Source: Jackrogersella multiformis (taxonomy: Eukaryota; Ascomycota; Sordariomycetes; Xylariales; Hypoxylaceae). Taken from it: a stretch of 64,000 nucleotides of DNA. The stretch is from positions 1,798,001 through 1,862,000 of the forward strand of contig CADCXD010000018.1 of assembly GCA_902806575.1 (NCBI GenBank), in the 5' to 3' direction. Of this stretch, positions 45,661-55,733 are shown piece after piece. Each line of letters starts with the position of its first letter. Positions within the stretch are counted from its first letter, which is position 1. The notes under the pieces are model-generated. The model was not told where the DNA came from. It searched no databases and was given only the letters and a program-made list of their open reading frames with translations. Both the position numbers and the translations under genes were made by a program.

Positions 45661-47197
45661 CTATTCGTGTACCTCGCCCTCGTCGTCGTCGTCATCGTCT
45701 AAACCGAGTCGCGGCCGTTTCTGATCTCGACTCTCCGATGCTAGCGACTCGACCTCTTTTCGCTTCGTCCCATTAGAACCCGAGTGTATAGACGGATTAT
45801 TCGCGGCCTCCTTAAGAATTGTATCCGAATCACCCGGAGCAGTTTGAGAGGCAGACTCGGCAGCGGCCGTCTCCATCTCCCTCTCTGCCGCCGCTTCATC
45901 CGTACCGTTCATTTTACCCTTTGGGCTCTGCGTGGCGCTATCGGTTCTAGGGGTGCCGTTGATGGAACGTATACTGCCATCCTCTCCCGTTCTTCGAGTA
46001 TTTTCAAGTTCGAAGACGGGCGATTGCGAGTAGGGATTCTCCTGTTTGCGCAAGGGGTTTTCGACGTAGAACTCTTTAAGTACCTGTATCGCCTTGGCAC
46101 AGTGATCCTCATTGCCATTAAGCGCCTTCCACCAGGCTTCGCCGTTAACATCCTCTATTCGCTCTCCGGTAAAGGTGCTGGCAAAGAAGATGGCTGCAAT
46201 GGCGATGTCACGCGCATCCATCAGGAGAGGCAGGATAGTTAGGCATGAATCGTTGCAGAAGGCCCACGCCGCGTGTCGCAGATTCTTATTGTGTATTACC
46301 TGTAGCTGGCCGAGGAAGTCGTATAGTTTGAAGTGCGGGCTTTCGATCACAAGATCAAAGGTCAGGCTCTCTAGCATGACTTCTTCATACATGAGAATGC
46401 TGTCTCGCCATCTCCAATATTCTTTAGACTGCTCGTCCACGATAAGTTTGGCATTCTTCTGGGCGACTTTTGCAACGGCGATGATAATATCTTTCGTTTT
46501 TCGGCAGTTTTCTTCTGTTTTGTTGGCCAGGAAGAGCGCGGTCGCTGCAATATTCTGTATCGTTGTCGTAGTTAGCGATACATTCGAGGTGCGCGGGCTT
46601 TGTCCACTTCTGAAAGGGGTAGAGGATTATGCCGCTCGCGAAATTCAAGTCGACGAGAACTTATTGTTCGTTTGAGGTAGATTGGTTGATTCCTCAATGT
46701 ACATGACTTACGTAGTGATGAATTCCATGCTTCTCTTCAACCATGCTGCATCTCATGAAGAACCTGTGAAAAAAGACCCCGGCGACGTAGAGGGTAGTCT
46801 GAGGAAGTTCGAGCAAGATGCCGGCTTGGTAGATAAAATTTACGCCCTTAGCCCGTCTCAACCTGTCCTCTGCCGGTGGTAACCCATCCAAGATGCTAGG
46901 ACTGCTAAGGACTTCGTCCTGGGTAAAATACCACTGATTTGTCATTTTAAGTGGTGTTGTGGTTGCTGAGTGGCTAGGAGAAGGGGCGCTTCGTCGCGAT
47001 TGTGGTCTCGGAGGTGAGGTACGTGATGAGTTCGTAGGTGGCGAAGGAGCAGGCGGAGGTACGTCGCGTCTCCTTGAAGGCGATTTCGATGAGCTTTTCG
47101 CTTTCGCGTTATTGTTATTGCTGTTGTTGGTAGGAGCTACGGTAGGAAGTTGATAAGGTTCCCGGTAAGGAGGTCGGTATCTGTCGATACTCGCCAT
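45661..47197 (-). CDS. Cyclin K/T family (Pch1-like transcriptional cyclin)
   Basis: This is a nuclear cyclin that would partner a transcription-elongation kinase (CDK9/Bur1/Ctk-type) and help phosphorylate the RNA polymerase II tail. Exon 1 47197-46712, intron 46711-46555 (GTAAGT...TACAG) and exon 2 46554-45661 give 459 aa in phase 0. The N-terminal 85 residues are Ser/Pro-rich and disordered. The first cyclin box begins at QWYFTQDEVLSSPSILDG and continues through AKGVNFIYQAGILLELPQTT, FFHRFFMR and, across the intron, NIAATALFLANKTEENCRK. The conserved VDEQSKEYWRWRDSILMYEE follows, then the second box (YDFLGQLQVI to FFASTFTGERI). The tail is acidic with a nuclear-signal-like KRKEVESLASESRDQKRPRL and ends in Asp/Glu. 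The frame remains open past the UAG (see extension). Confidence 0.9.
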
Positions 47198-47786
47198 AGC
47201 GTTATGGTGAAATGGTTATAAAAGTTGTAAAGGTTGTAAAGGTAGGAGTAGGTTTAAACGGGTAGAAGAATGCGATCGTGAGCTTCTACCTTCCACCTTC
47301 TAACCGTTAAAACCTTAGGTCTAAGTAAGGTGGGTCGCCGCAAGGAGGTATCTAAGTACAGTTCGTAGTGTTGATAGCGTTGATTGATGCCAAGGAAGGA
47401 CCATCTCTCCGGTCACTCGTCAAAACATTCGAAGATACCTAGGTAGATATTATTCCTTGGAAAGAGGAGACGACATAAAGAATCGTTGAATGGAAGTTAC
47501 AAATGAATGGATGATGATGCTTTCATTGAAATGTCCCTTCCCTGGGCTCTATCAGATTTGCGATTGAACCCTAAGGTGTGGGTCTATACATGATTATGTC
47601 ATCCATCCATGATCCCAGTATATAAGTACCTCGGTACTACCTCCTAGGTGATATCTTGTGTCACATAGAATATGTATCGCATGTGCATCACCTGTGCCAT
47701 CCTTTTCTCTGTGCAGTAAGATTAATTCTATTGGGTATCTTTTCACTGTACCTGATTTCCGTTTGCTTATAGTCCATGCCCCCCTA
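47198..47786. other. Intergenic region
   Basis: This is the cyclin promoter and the PRP4 3' flank (589 bp). A TACCTAGGTAGAT copy lies near 47437. Repeated GTTGTAAAGGT words occur at 47222-47245. No gene is seen. Confidence 0.5.
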
Positions 47787-49414
47787 TTAAACCCTCTCAC
47801 CATCATTTCTACCCCATAACTTGACAGTTCTGTCGTGACCACCGCTGACAATCCATCTCGCATCTCTGCTAATGTCTACGCTCGCAACCGGCCCCGTATG
47901 CCCTTCCAGAGTCTGTATGAGAGTCCAGTCGTCGGCGGAAAACACGTTGACCTTGCGGTCAAATCCACTTGACACGAAGAACGTGCTTGACTTCTTCGGC
48001 AGCTGGTTCCCCTTTTCATCCAGCCCCGGAGGGATACCGGTGAGAGGATCATCCAATCCCTTATACCACCTGAGGTCTGAGACTGCACTAGTATGAGCTC
48101 CAATTCCACCTGTCCTCTGAACTTTCCTTACATCCCAGCACTTGATCCAGCCGTCAGCTGAGCCGGTTAGAACTCGATAACCATCTGAGCCCCAGTCGAT
48201 ACCATGGATTGGCTTGATGTGACCGTCTCCGTGGCCGTCTAGAATCATGACTGTCCTTCCAGATCTCAGGTCCCATATCCTACCGATGCTATCCAGACCT
48301 GCACTAGCTAGGAGAGATCCATCGGTGTTGAAGCTAATGGCGAAGACTCCTCGTGAATGACCCTCTTGTAGTAATAACTCTGTGGTCGTTTCGACGTCCC
48401 ACAAGCGCCATGTAGTATCCTCCGAAGCTGACGCAAGGTATCGTCCAGAGGGGTGGAATTCAACTCGACATACCCGCTGGCCATGTCCGTCAAGTGTCGA
48501 TAGCGGCGTGTCTTTCTTTAAAGACCAAAGATTCACTTGCCCCTCAGCACCACCTGAGGCTAGGTTGACCGTTTCTGGCGACACGTTATTCTCGGGTAGA
48601 GTCGCACCGGGGAGCCATGAGATGCCGCTAACTCTGCTTGTATGCCCACGCAAGGTCATGTGCTCTTGTAGCGTTGGTATTCCGATCAGCTTAATTGAAC
48701 CTCCCCAGTTCCCTGCAGCAACGAGTTCGCCATTAGGCGATATTCTCGTCATGCTAACATTCCTATCCCCTGCTGTCTGGGAGCCTTGAAGTTCGAATGC
48801 TTGTAGGCGCTCTTTTACCTGCTTCCGGAACTTGACATGCGTGCGTAGAGGTATCGACGCCTCCTCTTTCTGAAATGCTAATCTTCGCTTCGCTCGTGGC
48901 AGAGAGAACCAGGCAATTTCCTGTCGCGCCCTAACTAGTTCATCGCTGCCAGTAGTGTAAAATTCTTCCTCTTGATCTTCCTGGTCCTCTTCAGGCGCGT
49001 CCTCCATATTCACGTCGGGTGATTCTCCCGGGGTCTGTTCGGATTGCAATGTTAGGAGTTCTCTTAACCTATCTCGTCGGTCCGCGGGACCTTCTCCGAA
49101 GAGGGTGACCGGTTCCTTAAGCTCTCGTAGTCTGGCGCGTACTCGGCCATCATCTGTAGGTACCGCCATTGTTGCTGCCCGTCTTTTCCGCTCGAATTGT
49201 GATAGTATGGCCGACGCTTTCTCCGGCGCAATGCCGGCGCTTGTTGAGGGAATGTCATAGTCATGATCTTCGGGAACCTCATCTAAGGTCATACCACGGT
49301 CCTGCACACAACAGACAGGCGTTAGTTACGAGACATCATAGAGAGATATCTGTGATCATAGAGACCTACCTCTTCAGCTTCTTCCACATATGCCTGCCGC
49401 GAAGGGTGCATCAT
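47787..49414 (-). CDS. PRP4: U4/U6 snRNP splicing factor Prp4 (WD40)
   Basis: The protein is the WD40 component of the U4/U6 snRNP needed for pre-mRNA splicing. A short first exon (49414-49370, MMHPSRQAYVEEAEE) joins exon 2 (49301-47787) over an intron of 68 bp, giving 519 aa. The N-terminal part has the splicing-factor-motif region (residues 55-105, VRARLRELKEPVTLFGEGPA then DRRDRLRELL). After an acidic stretch come seven WD repeats from about residue 210, with GH and WD pairs such as LRGHTSRVSGISWLPG, LDGHGQRVCRVEFHPSGRYL, EGHSRGVFAISFN, LDGHGDGHIKPIHGIDW and LEGHTGPVASVDIS. The last repeat ends in GGHDRTVKLWGR. Length and order match Prp4 and its human counterpart. Note that the name PRP4 also denotes an unrelated kinase in fission yeast. 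Confidence 0.93.
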
Positions 49415-49777
49415 GATGGGCAACAAGAATCAATAGCAAGAGCTTATTGGCTTTAGGGGTATTTCGTAGTTGGGTTGGGAGGGTTTTGGTTGCGTAGATC
49501 TAGATCCTAGATTCGAGGTAAAGAATAAGAACGAATAGATGGAAGCTTTAGATGGAAGCCTAGGTCGGTGCAAAGAAAGCAAAAGCCGCGCCCCCGGGTT
49601 TGAACAGTAAAGTGGAGAAAATATAATAAAATGGGTCTACCATCATTATTGGTGGCCAAAGCTCCTTGATCATTGATGTAGGAACTTACCTATGTAACTA
49701 GGTACCTCGTTCATAACTATATGAAATTAAACACGTTCAGCATAATAACCTATAACTTGGGCACCGTTAAAATAGTA
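49415..49777. other. Intergenic region
   Basis: The PRP4 promoter and the F-box-like gene 3' flank; one TAGGTACCTCG motif lies near 49700. No gene is seen. Confidence 0.5.
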
Positions 49778-50839
49778 TTAATCATCTGAAAAATCCGAAA
49801 ATTCATCATCTAAAAGTTCAGATTCTGGCTCCGAGTCTTCCATAACAGTCTTGCCATCTTCGTCCCAAGCCATATCATCGTCTAGCATCATGGTCTTGCC
49901 AGTCAAGACGTCCAACGACTGTGTTTCAACCAGCGGAAGTGAATGAGTCAGGATCCTCATTGTTTGAGGGGATGCCATTCGAGTTGCGAGAGCTTCTGCC
50001 TGTTCCTGTATGTCGGCTTTCAGTTGAAGCAGCCCTCCGGCTCGGGAACCGCATCGTTTAGAGTGAGCCGCAGACGTTATCCACGGTAGGTTCGTAGTCA
50101 GACTCAGGTTGATGACCACTACACTCAAGTCTAGACTGTCATTAGGATCTTGGGGTCTCAAAACATCGGGGCAGATGCTGCTCATGCGTAGGTGAAGGGT
50201 TCGAAGAGTACGAAGAAGGGTGCCGATAGCTGGGCAAATATGACGGCACTTCCCTTGCTCTCCTGGTGAATTCAGAAAGCTGACAGGTAAATCTAACACT
50301 AAAACGGTCAGGTTCTCCACCAAGAGTAAACCTTGCATCGTGGGTAGTGATAGATAATCCTCGGGGCTGTCGAGGGTCGAGGGAGATAGAAAGCTCCAGG
50401 CTCGTATGTGTAAGGTACGTAACTTGCGAGATTGTTGGACTATAATGGCAAGCTGGGCGAGGTCATTATCTAGGACTTTTATCCATGTCTTGACAGGGTT
50501 TTCTTTAGGAGCCTCATTCGAGACAGTAGCCATCAAAGCATTCGATTCCTGCGCGTTTTCTTGAGGACGAAACGTGGAGATGCAGGCTTGGTATCCCAGA
50601 CCAAGATCTAGGGTTTTCAAGCTGGCTTTGAGCGGAGATGGCCTTTTTATTACCCCAGAGGTGATTAAACTCCGCAAGGTTTCTCGAGAAAGTGTGACGC
50701 GCTCCAAACACGCAGGAAGAGCGAATTCGAACCACTGCTTGCAGACTGTAAGCCGGCCTAAATCCTAACGGAAAAAAGGCGAGCCAACTTCATCAAAGAT
50801 CTGTGTTAGAATCTCGGGAGGTAATCCTAGAAGTGACAT
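49778..50839 (-). CDS. F-box-like/LRR-type protein interrupted by one in-frame UAG
   Basis: The product resembles fungal F-box-like proteins that select substrates for SCF ubiquitin ligases. From the ATG at 50839 the frame gives MSLLGLPPEILTQIFDEVGS, a clear F-box helix start, then PFFR, a UAG at 50767-50765, and continues in the same frame with DLGRLTVCKQWFEFALPACL and 330 further codons. These carry leucine-rich helices (LRTLHIRAWSFLSP, LLVENLTVLVLDLPVSF, LLRTLRTLHLRMSS). The end is very acidic (SEPESELLDDEFSDFSDD). The total is 353 residues with the UAG position counted. A downstream start at the ERVTL region would lose the F-box. No splice pair of credible length removes the UAG (only 24 nt to the next donor). 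It is either a fresh pseudogene or an mRNA-edited gene. It is divergent from the APH-like gene. Confidence 0.65.
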
Positions 50840-51438
50840 TGTGAAAACCGAGTGACGCGAGTTATAACAAGCTGTTGTGGTAGAGAAAATAACGTGTATG
50901 AAGAGCGTGGGTTGTTGTGTTGTTGTGTTGTGTTGTGAATTCCGCGCCTACTTACAGCGGGACACCTCAAATGCCTAGGTACTAATAGTAAGTACCAGCA
51001 CTGGCTACCTACATGTAGTAAAGGCGTGACTGTAGATGGGAGGTACGCACTTTGGAAGGTGGGGCACTGTATTCCGAATATTCTAAACTCTAAAAACTCA
51101 TTCGAAGTAAAATCTTCATAATTAGAAATTAGCCGGGGCGGGTTGTAAGGGCGGAGCGGGTGTAGCAACAAAGCGGATCTGGATACGGAGCGGGTCGAGC
51201 TGCGGAGTGGGTCTGGCAATAGGAACGGGTGCAATTAAAGATTATTCGTATTTCTATGAGAACTTCTAAGCCTTTTCTCACACATACCATTATGTCATCA
51301 GTACATTCGGAGACAACCCTATCGCCACTCTCTTCACCATCACTTCTTCTGTTTTTTTAATAAAAATACTTTCTCTCAATACCACATCCACGAGGAATTG
51401 TTGTCCCCAGCTAAGTGCTATTAAAACTGACTAGCAAG
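50840..51438. promoter_or_regulatory. Shared divergent promoter region (F-box-like / APH-like kinase)
   Basis: This 599-bp gap separates the two UAG-containing genes. It holds a TTGTG microsatellite (50907-50937) and a degenerate GCGGAGCGGGT repeat at about 51150-51230. A CT-rich tract lies before the kinase start at 51290-51390. Confidence 0.5.
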
Positions 51439-52782
51439 ATGGAAAGACCAAGCGACCATTGGCAAGGCTTTGCTAGCCTGAGTTCAGATTCGGACAAGTA
51501 TAAGCGAATCCGGGTCCTCCTCTCCCCGGCAAACTTCGAATACCTGAAGACACGCGGAATAGAGTCGCGGAGGAGGCATCAACCGGACTTGTCTCCCAAT
51601 GTTGAATGTATCATCGATCTAACACATTTTACATCTGGTTTCAATAATGTGGTCCTGGAACTTGCATTTTCGGACAACGTGTACTGGATCGCTCGGATCC
51701 CGCATCAAGCCCTCGATGACGGCGACAGATCCTCAATGCTCAGCGAGATTGCTACAATGAAGATAATCCAAAAACATACCACTATTCCGATCCCTTAGGT
51801 TTTCGACTTTGAGACATCCGCAGACCAACCCTTTGGCTACCCGTACATTTTTATGGAGTACCTGGGCGGCCACACTCTTCCGAATGGGCTGGCGAAAGCT
51901 ATACCTCACCAATACCACACCAGAGTGGCCAAGCAGCTTGCAAATGTTTTTGCCGAACTCCAGAATCTGACGTTCAGCCGCATTGGGCGCCTTTGGTGCG
52001 GAGAAAATGCTGATCAGCCCGTCGAGATCATGGCCATGGCCTGGCACTTTTCGCCTGGCCCCCTGGAAACTTCGCTCGAATATTTCTACAACCAGAGACA
52101 GGGTGAAAATCGGGAAATAATCGCCATGCATCCGAACAACCCGGACTGGCTGACGGCATGTTGGGTGCTGAAAACGGCTCTAACCCACATCATCATTGAG
52201 GATAGAGTCCGAGGCCCCTTTCCCCTGTGTCATCTCGACCTACACTTCGGCAATATGCTTTTTGACAACGATTACAATCTGACGGGAATTATTGATTGGA
52301 GCAGTGCCCAGGCTGCCCCTCTCGAGCAGTTGTCAGTCTGCCCGGAATTCGTCGCTTTCCCAGGGCTATCAGATGAGGAGAATCGACCTATCGTCGAGCT
52401 GAAGAATCTCGTTATGGAGTCCTTAAGGGAAATGGAGAGGGACCGAGAAAAGAGGCCGCCTCTGGATAATATGGAGGTGGACATGGCACTGAACCTGAAT
52501 CTTACGCCCCTTTCCACCTACATGGCTTCTAAGAGTGCGCAGGTCACCCACCGTCAGTATATGGCTTCACCAGGAGGAAGTCTTTGGGCTGGCAAGACGG
52601 TTGCCAAGATTATCTACGGAAAGAGTGTCACTTGGGAACAGCTGAGGGAGATATACGGCACCATGCCGCTTTCCTATACGATCCTCGATACCCAAGGGTT
52701 TAAAGTATTTTGCCTAAGACCAAGACTAGGTCGAGAAGGACCCCGAAGACGATCAAGAACATCTCGCCGAGCCCCAGTATGA
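51439..52782 (+). CDS. Aminoglycoside-phosphotransferase-like kinase interrupted by one in-frame UAG
   Basis: This is a fungal APH/choline-kinase-fold protein; such families are large in ascomycetes and their substrates are mostly unknown. The frame starts at ATG 51439 (MERPSDHWQGFASLSSDSDK) and covers the N-lobe: FTSGFNNVVLELAFSDNVYW, then ARIPH with the expected nucleotide-binding pattern, and IATMKIIQKHTTIPIP. UAG occurs at 51796-51798, followed in the same frame by VFDFETSADQPFGYPYIFME and YLGG, which is exactly how the family continues. The C-lobe has the catalytic CHLDLHFGNML (HxD...N) and IIDWS (the DFG equivalent). The stretch after residue 400 is basic. The product would be 447 residues with the UAG position counted. 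A GTG at 51415 also lies in frame but is unlikely to be used. All catalytic motifs are intact. Confidence 0.7.
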
Positions 52783-54221
52783 AGAGTCTGAAAACAGTTC
52801 AAAGTCTCATGCGGAGCACCATAATGAAGCTATTTCGAAGTGCAGATAGCAACTAAAGGCGATAGTCAGCTTTGTCAATTGATGATCGTGCAATCCATTT
52901 ACTGGCTTTGGTCGCGAGCGTGGGAAGATAGTAATCAGGTTGGAATTTCAGAGCCTAAAGCTGCGCTCGTTCTAATCTTAAGCTTAAAGCCGACTGTCTC
53001 CTACGGGGAGACCTCAAAGTAGAAGAGGATTACAATAAAAGCTGACAGGAAGAAGAAGAAGAAAAGAAATGATATTTGGTTCATATAACAGAGGAAATAA
53101 TTGTTACCTATCTAGATACTCAAAGACGACACGGCAGCGTAGTAACTCCGGAATTAGAGAAGCGGCATAAGTCATGGAGTTTTTTATTTGGTCAATAATC
53201 CCCCAAAACCACAAGGGTACCGTAAGTATGGCTTAGATTCCTAGGAATTGATATCAGTAGTGCAGAGAATTTAACACGTGAAAACGTAACCATGAATGGA
53301 ATAATACGTGTACCTACCTCTAAAGTATTAAAGTGACTTGATTACATTCCTCGATATTGGCATCCATTACAAACCACCTGCGCACCTGCAGTTTATTGGT
53401 CACAGAGAAAATACTGGAGCCCGTACCTGACAGTCAGGTGTACCGTGTCCCGGCTAATGGCGGGAATGTGGGGAATGGTCACCTCCATGGGCAGGCACCT
53501 GAACAGGCACTACCCGTCCGCCTAGCCCGCGAACTCCAGGGTTCTAGGGCTCCAAGGCTGTTCTAGCACGGGGCTCATAGGGCATTTTAGGCAGGTACCT
53601 AGTTACACAGCTGAAAATAGAATAATTTTGGTTGGTTTATGAAATTAAGATCCTCTCGCTACACCCCACCCAAAACCTAAAAAATCTTCTAGGACGCTAG
53701 GACGCTAAGATGGGATGCTAGGATGCTAGGATGCTAGGATGCTAGGATGCGCCAGGTCGCACGCAGAATTAATTCTTAAAGAAAGAAGTCGCCCTCTCTC
53801 GTACCTGATTTTAATTTCTCTCCTTCTTCTCTTCCACCACCACCATTCAGGTGAACCCAACTTCCAACTCTCAATAAAACATAAGACGACTCATAGAGTT
53901 AACGACGCGACTGCCAATGCATCAGCAAACCGATTCCGACAGTTTTTCTTCATCGCTAGTCTGCAACCAGATGCAAACTCCAACCCTACAGCCAGAACAT
54001 CCTGATTATCTTTGCGAAGCACGCGCTGACGCTGAGCGCCGACGCGGCACTCGTCTACCTTGAATCGGGGCGGGTTGAGAAGAGTCGCATCGACGGAAGA
54101 CTCTAATTTAATCTGATTAATATAAATAATATTACGAATAATATTATCCACCTAGTTACCTAGGTAGAAGAATAATAATAATAACCGAACATCGAGAGGA
54201 AAGGAGGAATCTTTAGAAGCC
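52783..54221. other. Intergenic region with tandem repeat
   Basis: Holds an 8-bp tandem repeat at 53691-53750 and GAAGAAGAAGAA-type purine tracts near 53050. Further right is the long untranslated leader of the AGC kinase, with TACCTAGGTA motif copies at 53595 and 54150-54166. No supported gene; short frames such as 53357-53566 have no recognisable content. Confidence 0.5.
53691..53750. repeat. Tandem 8-bp repeat (ATGCTAGG)
   Basis: Four to five perfect ATGCTAGG units at 53715-53750 follow older, varied units (GACGCTAG, GACGCTAAGATGG) from 53691. Confidence 0.75.
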
Positions 54222-55733
54222 ATGCTTCCACCGGCCGCTCCAGCGCTTACTACCGTTCGCGGGTTCTCGCATACCCCAATCGTGTCCGGCGACGATGACT
54301 CCGACCACTGCCAGACGCCACCTTTGTCAGCGCGACGCGGCCGCGCCGCTCGTATTGACGATGTCGTCAGCGCCAACTGCAGTCCCCTTTTACGGGCCAG
54401 TAACTCGCCTGCCATCAGTGGCATCGCTAAGCTGCGCATGCACCTCGAGCCCCTTAGCTTAGCCGATTCCCGCGCTAGTACCATGTCCCGGACTCGAAGC
54501 ACCAGCCGGCAGCGTTGCATGAGCGGGTACACCAGCCATGCGGGCCGTAGTGACGATGAATTCTCGGAGACTGGGTCGACCAGTTACGAAGTCGAACTTG
54601 AAAATGATTTTGTCAGCGAGAATGTTCGGGAGAAGCGGTACGGCGCGATCGAGGGTGGATTGGTACCTCGGAAGATGCAATCAGACGACTTCGAGCCCCT
54701 CCGTTGTCTCGGCAAGGGCACATACGGAACCGTCCTACTTGTGAAGCAGCGCGCTACCGGCCGGCTATATGCGCAGAAGCAATTTAAGAAAGCATCTGTT
54801 GTCGTGCACAAGAAACTTGTCGAGCAGACAAAGACGGAGCGACAGATCCTCGAGTCCGTCAACAGGCACCCCTTTGTCGTCAAGCTATTCTATGCTTTCC
54901 AGGACCAAGAGAAGCTGTACCTTATCCTCGAGTACGGACAGGGTGGAGAGCTATTCACTCATCTTAATACCGAGAAGATGTTTCCCGAACCGGTTGCCGC
55001 CTTCTATATGGCAGAGATGGTTCTCGCCCTGTCTCATCTCCACGACACGCTCGGTGTGGTCTACAGAGATTTGAAGCCCGAGAACTGTCTCTTGGATTCG
55101 CAAGGCCATCTTCTGCTGACCGACTTTGGGCTATCAAAGGTTGCGGTGGAGGATGATGACAGCTGTAAGTCCATACTGGGAACTATTGAGTACATGGCTC
55201 CCGAGATCATTCAGGGCCAGAAATACGGCAAGGCGGTCGACTTCTGGTCCTTGGGCGCGTTGGGCTACGACCTTATGACCGGCAATCCACCTTTCCGTGG
55301 CGGCAACCATGCCAAGATCCAGAGCAACATCGTCAAGCAGAAACTTCCCCTACCTTACTTCCTAGGCCCCGATGCCAAGGACCTGCTTACGCGGCTTTTG
55401 AAGAAGGATCCCGCCAAGCGTCTCGGTTCGACCATGCCCAAGGACCTTCAGATCATCAAGAAGCACAGGTTCTTCAAGAAGATCGATTGGAAGAAGCTCG
55501 CGGCCAGGGAGATGGAGCCGCCGATCCAACCAATGATCACGGACCCGGAACTCGCGGAGAATTTTGCCCCGGAATTTACGGAGCTATCTCTGAGCCCCAT
55601 CGTCGCGAAGGATCCTTGGGGCGATTTATCGCCGAAAGAGGGCGTCTTTAAGGAAGACCCCTTCGGTGGATTCAGCTTCGTGGCTTCGAACAGCCTGCTA
55701 GAGAACAACGGGTTCGTGTGGGCGAAAGCATAG
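54222..55733 (+). CDS. AGC-family protein kinase, S6 kinase-like (Psk1/Sck-type)
   Basis: This serine/threonine kinase resembles S6K-like kinases acting below TOR in growth control. The single exon encodes 503 aa from the ATG at 54222. A Ser-rich N-terminus (about 155 residues) precedes the kinase domain: GKGTYGTV at 164-171, catalytic Lys in YAQKQFKK (Lys186), YRDLKPENCLL, TDFGLSK and the activation loop SCKSILGTIEYMAPE with a PDK1-type threonine site. AGC-tail features follow: RLLKKDPAKRLGS, then the turn motif region ELSLSPI and a hydrophobic motif FGGFSFV near the end (phospho-Ser position). There is no C2 or PH domain, so it is shorter than Sck1/Sck2 and Akt types. This fits the Psk1-like S6K group; the target is inferred. 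Confidence 0.92.
   Translation: MLPPAAPALTTVRGFSHTPIVSGDDDSDHCQTPPLSARRGRAARIDDVVSANCSPLLRASNSPAISGIAKLRMHLEPLSLADSRASTMSRTRSTSRQRCMSGYTSHAGRSDDEFSETGSTSYEVELENDFVSENVREKRYGAIEGGLVPRKMQSDDFEPLRCLGKGTYGTVLLVKQRATGRLYAQKQFKKASVVVHKKLVEQTKTERQILESVNRHPFVVKLFYAFQDQEKLYLILEYGQGGELFTHLNTEKMFPEPVAAFYMAEMVLALSHLHDTLGVVYRDLKPENCLLDSQGHLLLTDFGLSKVAVEDDDSCKSILGTIEYMAPEIIQGQKYGKAVDFWSLGALGYDLMTGNPPFRGGNHAKIQSNIVKQKLPLPYFLGPDAKDLLTRLLKKDPAKRLGSTMPKDLQIIKKHRFFKKIDWKKLAAREMEPPIQPMITDPELAENFAPEFTELSLSPIVAKDPWGDLSPKEGVFKEDPFGGFSFVASNSLLENNGFVWAKA

Noticed and set aside
50827..51234. Frame of 135 codons between the F-box-like and APH-like genes
   Set aside because: It consists mainly of translated microsatellite and minisatellite DNA with no start context or domain.
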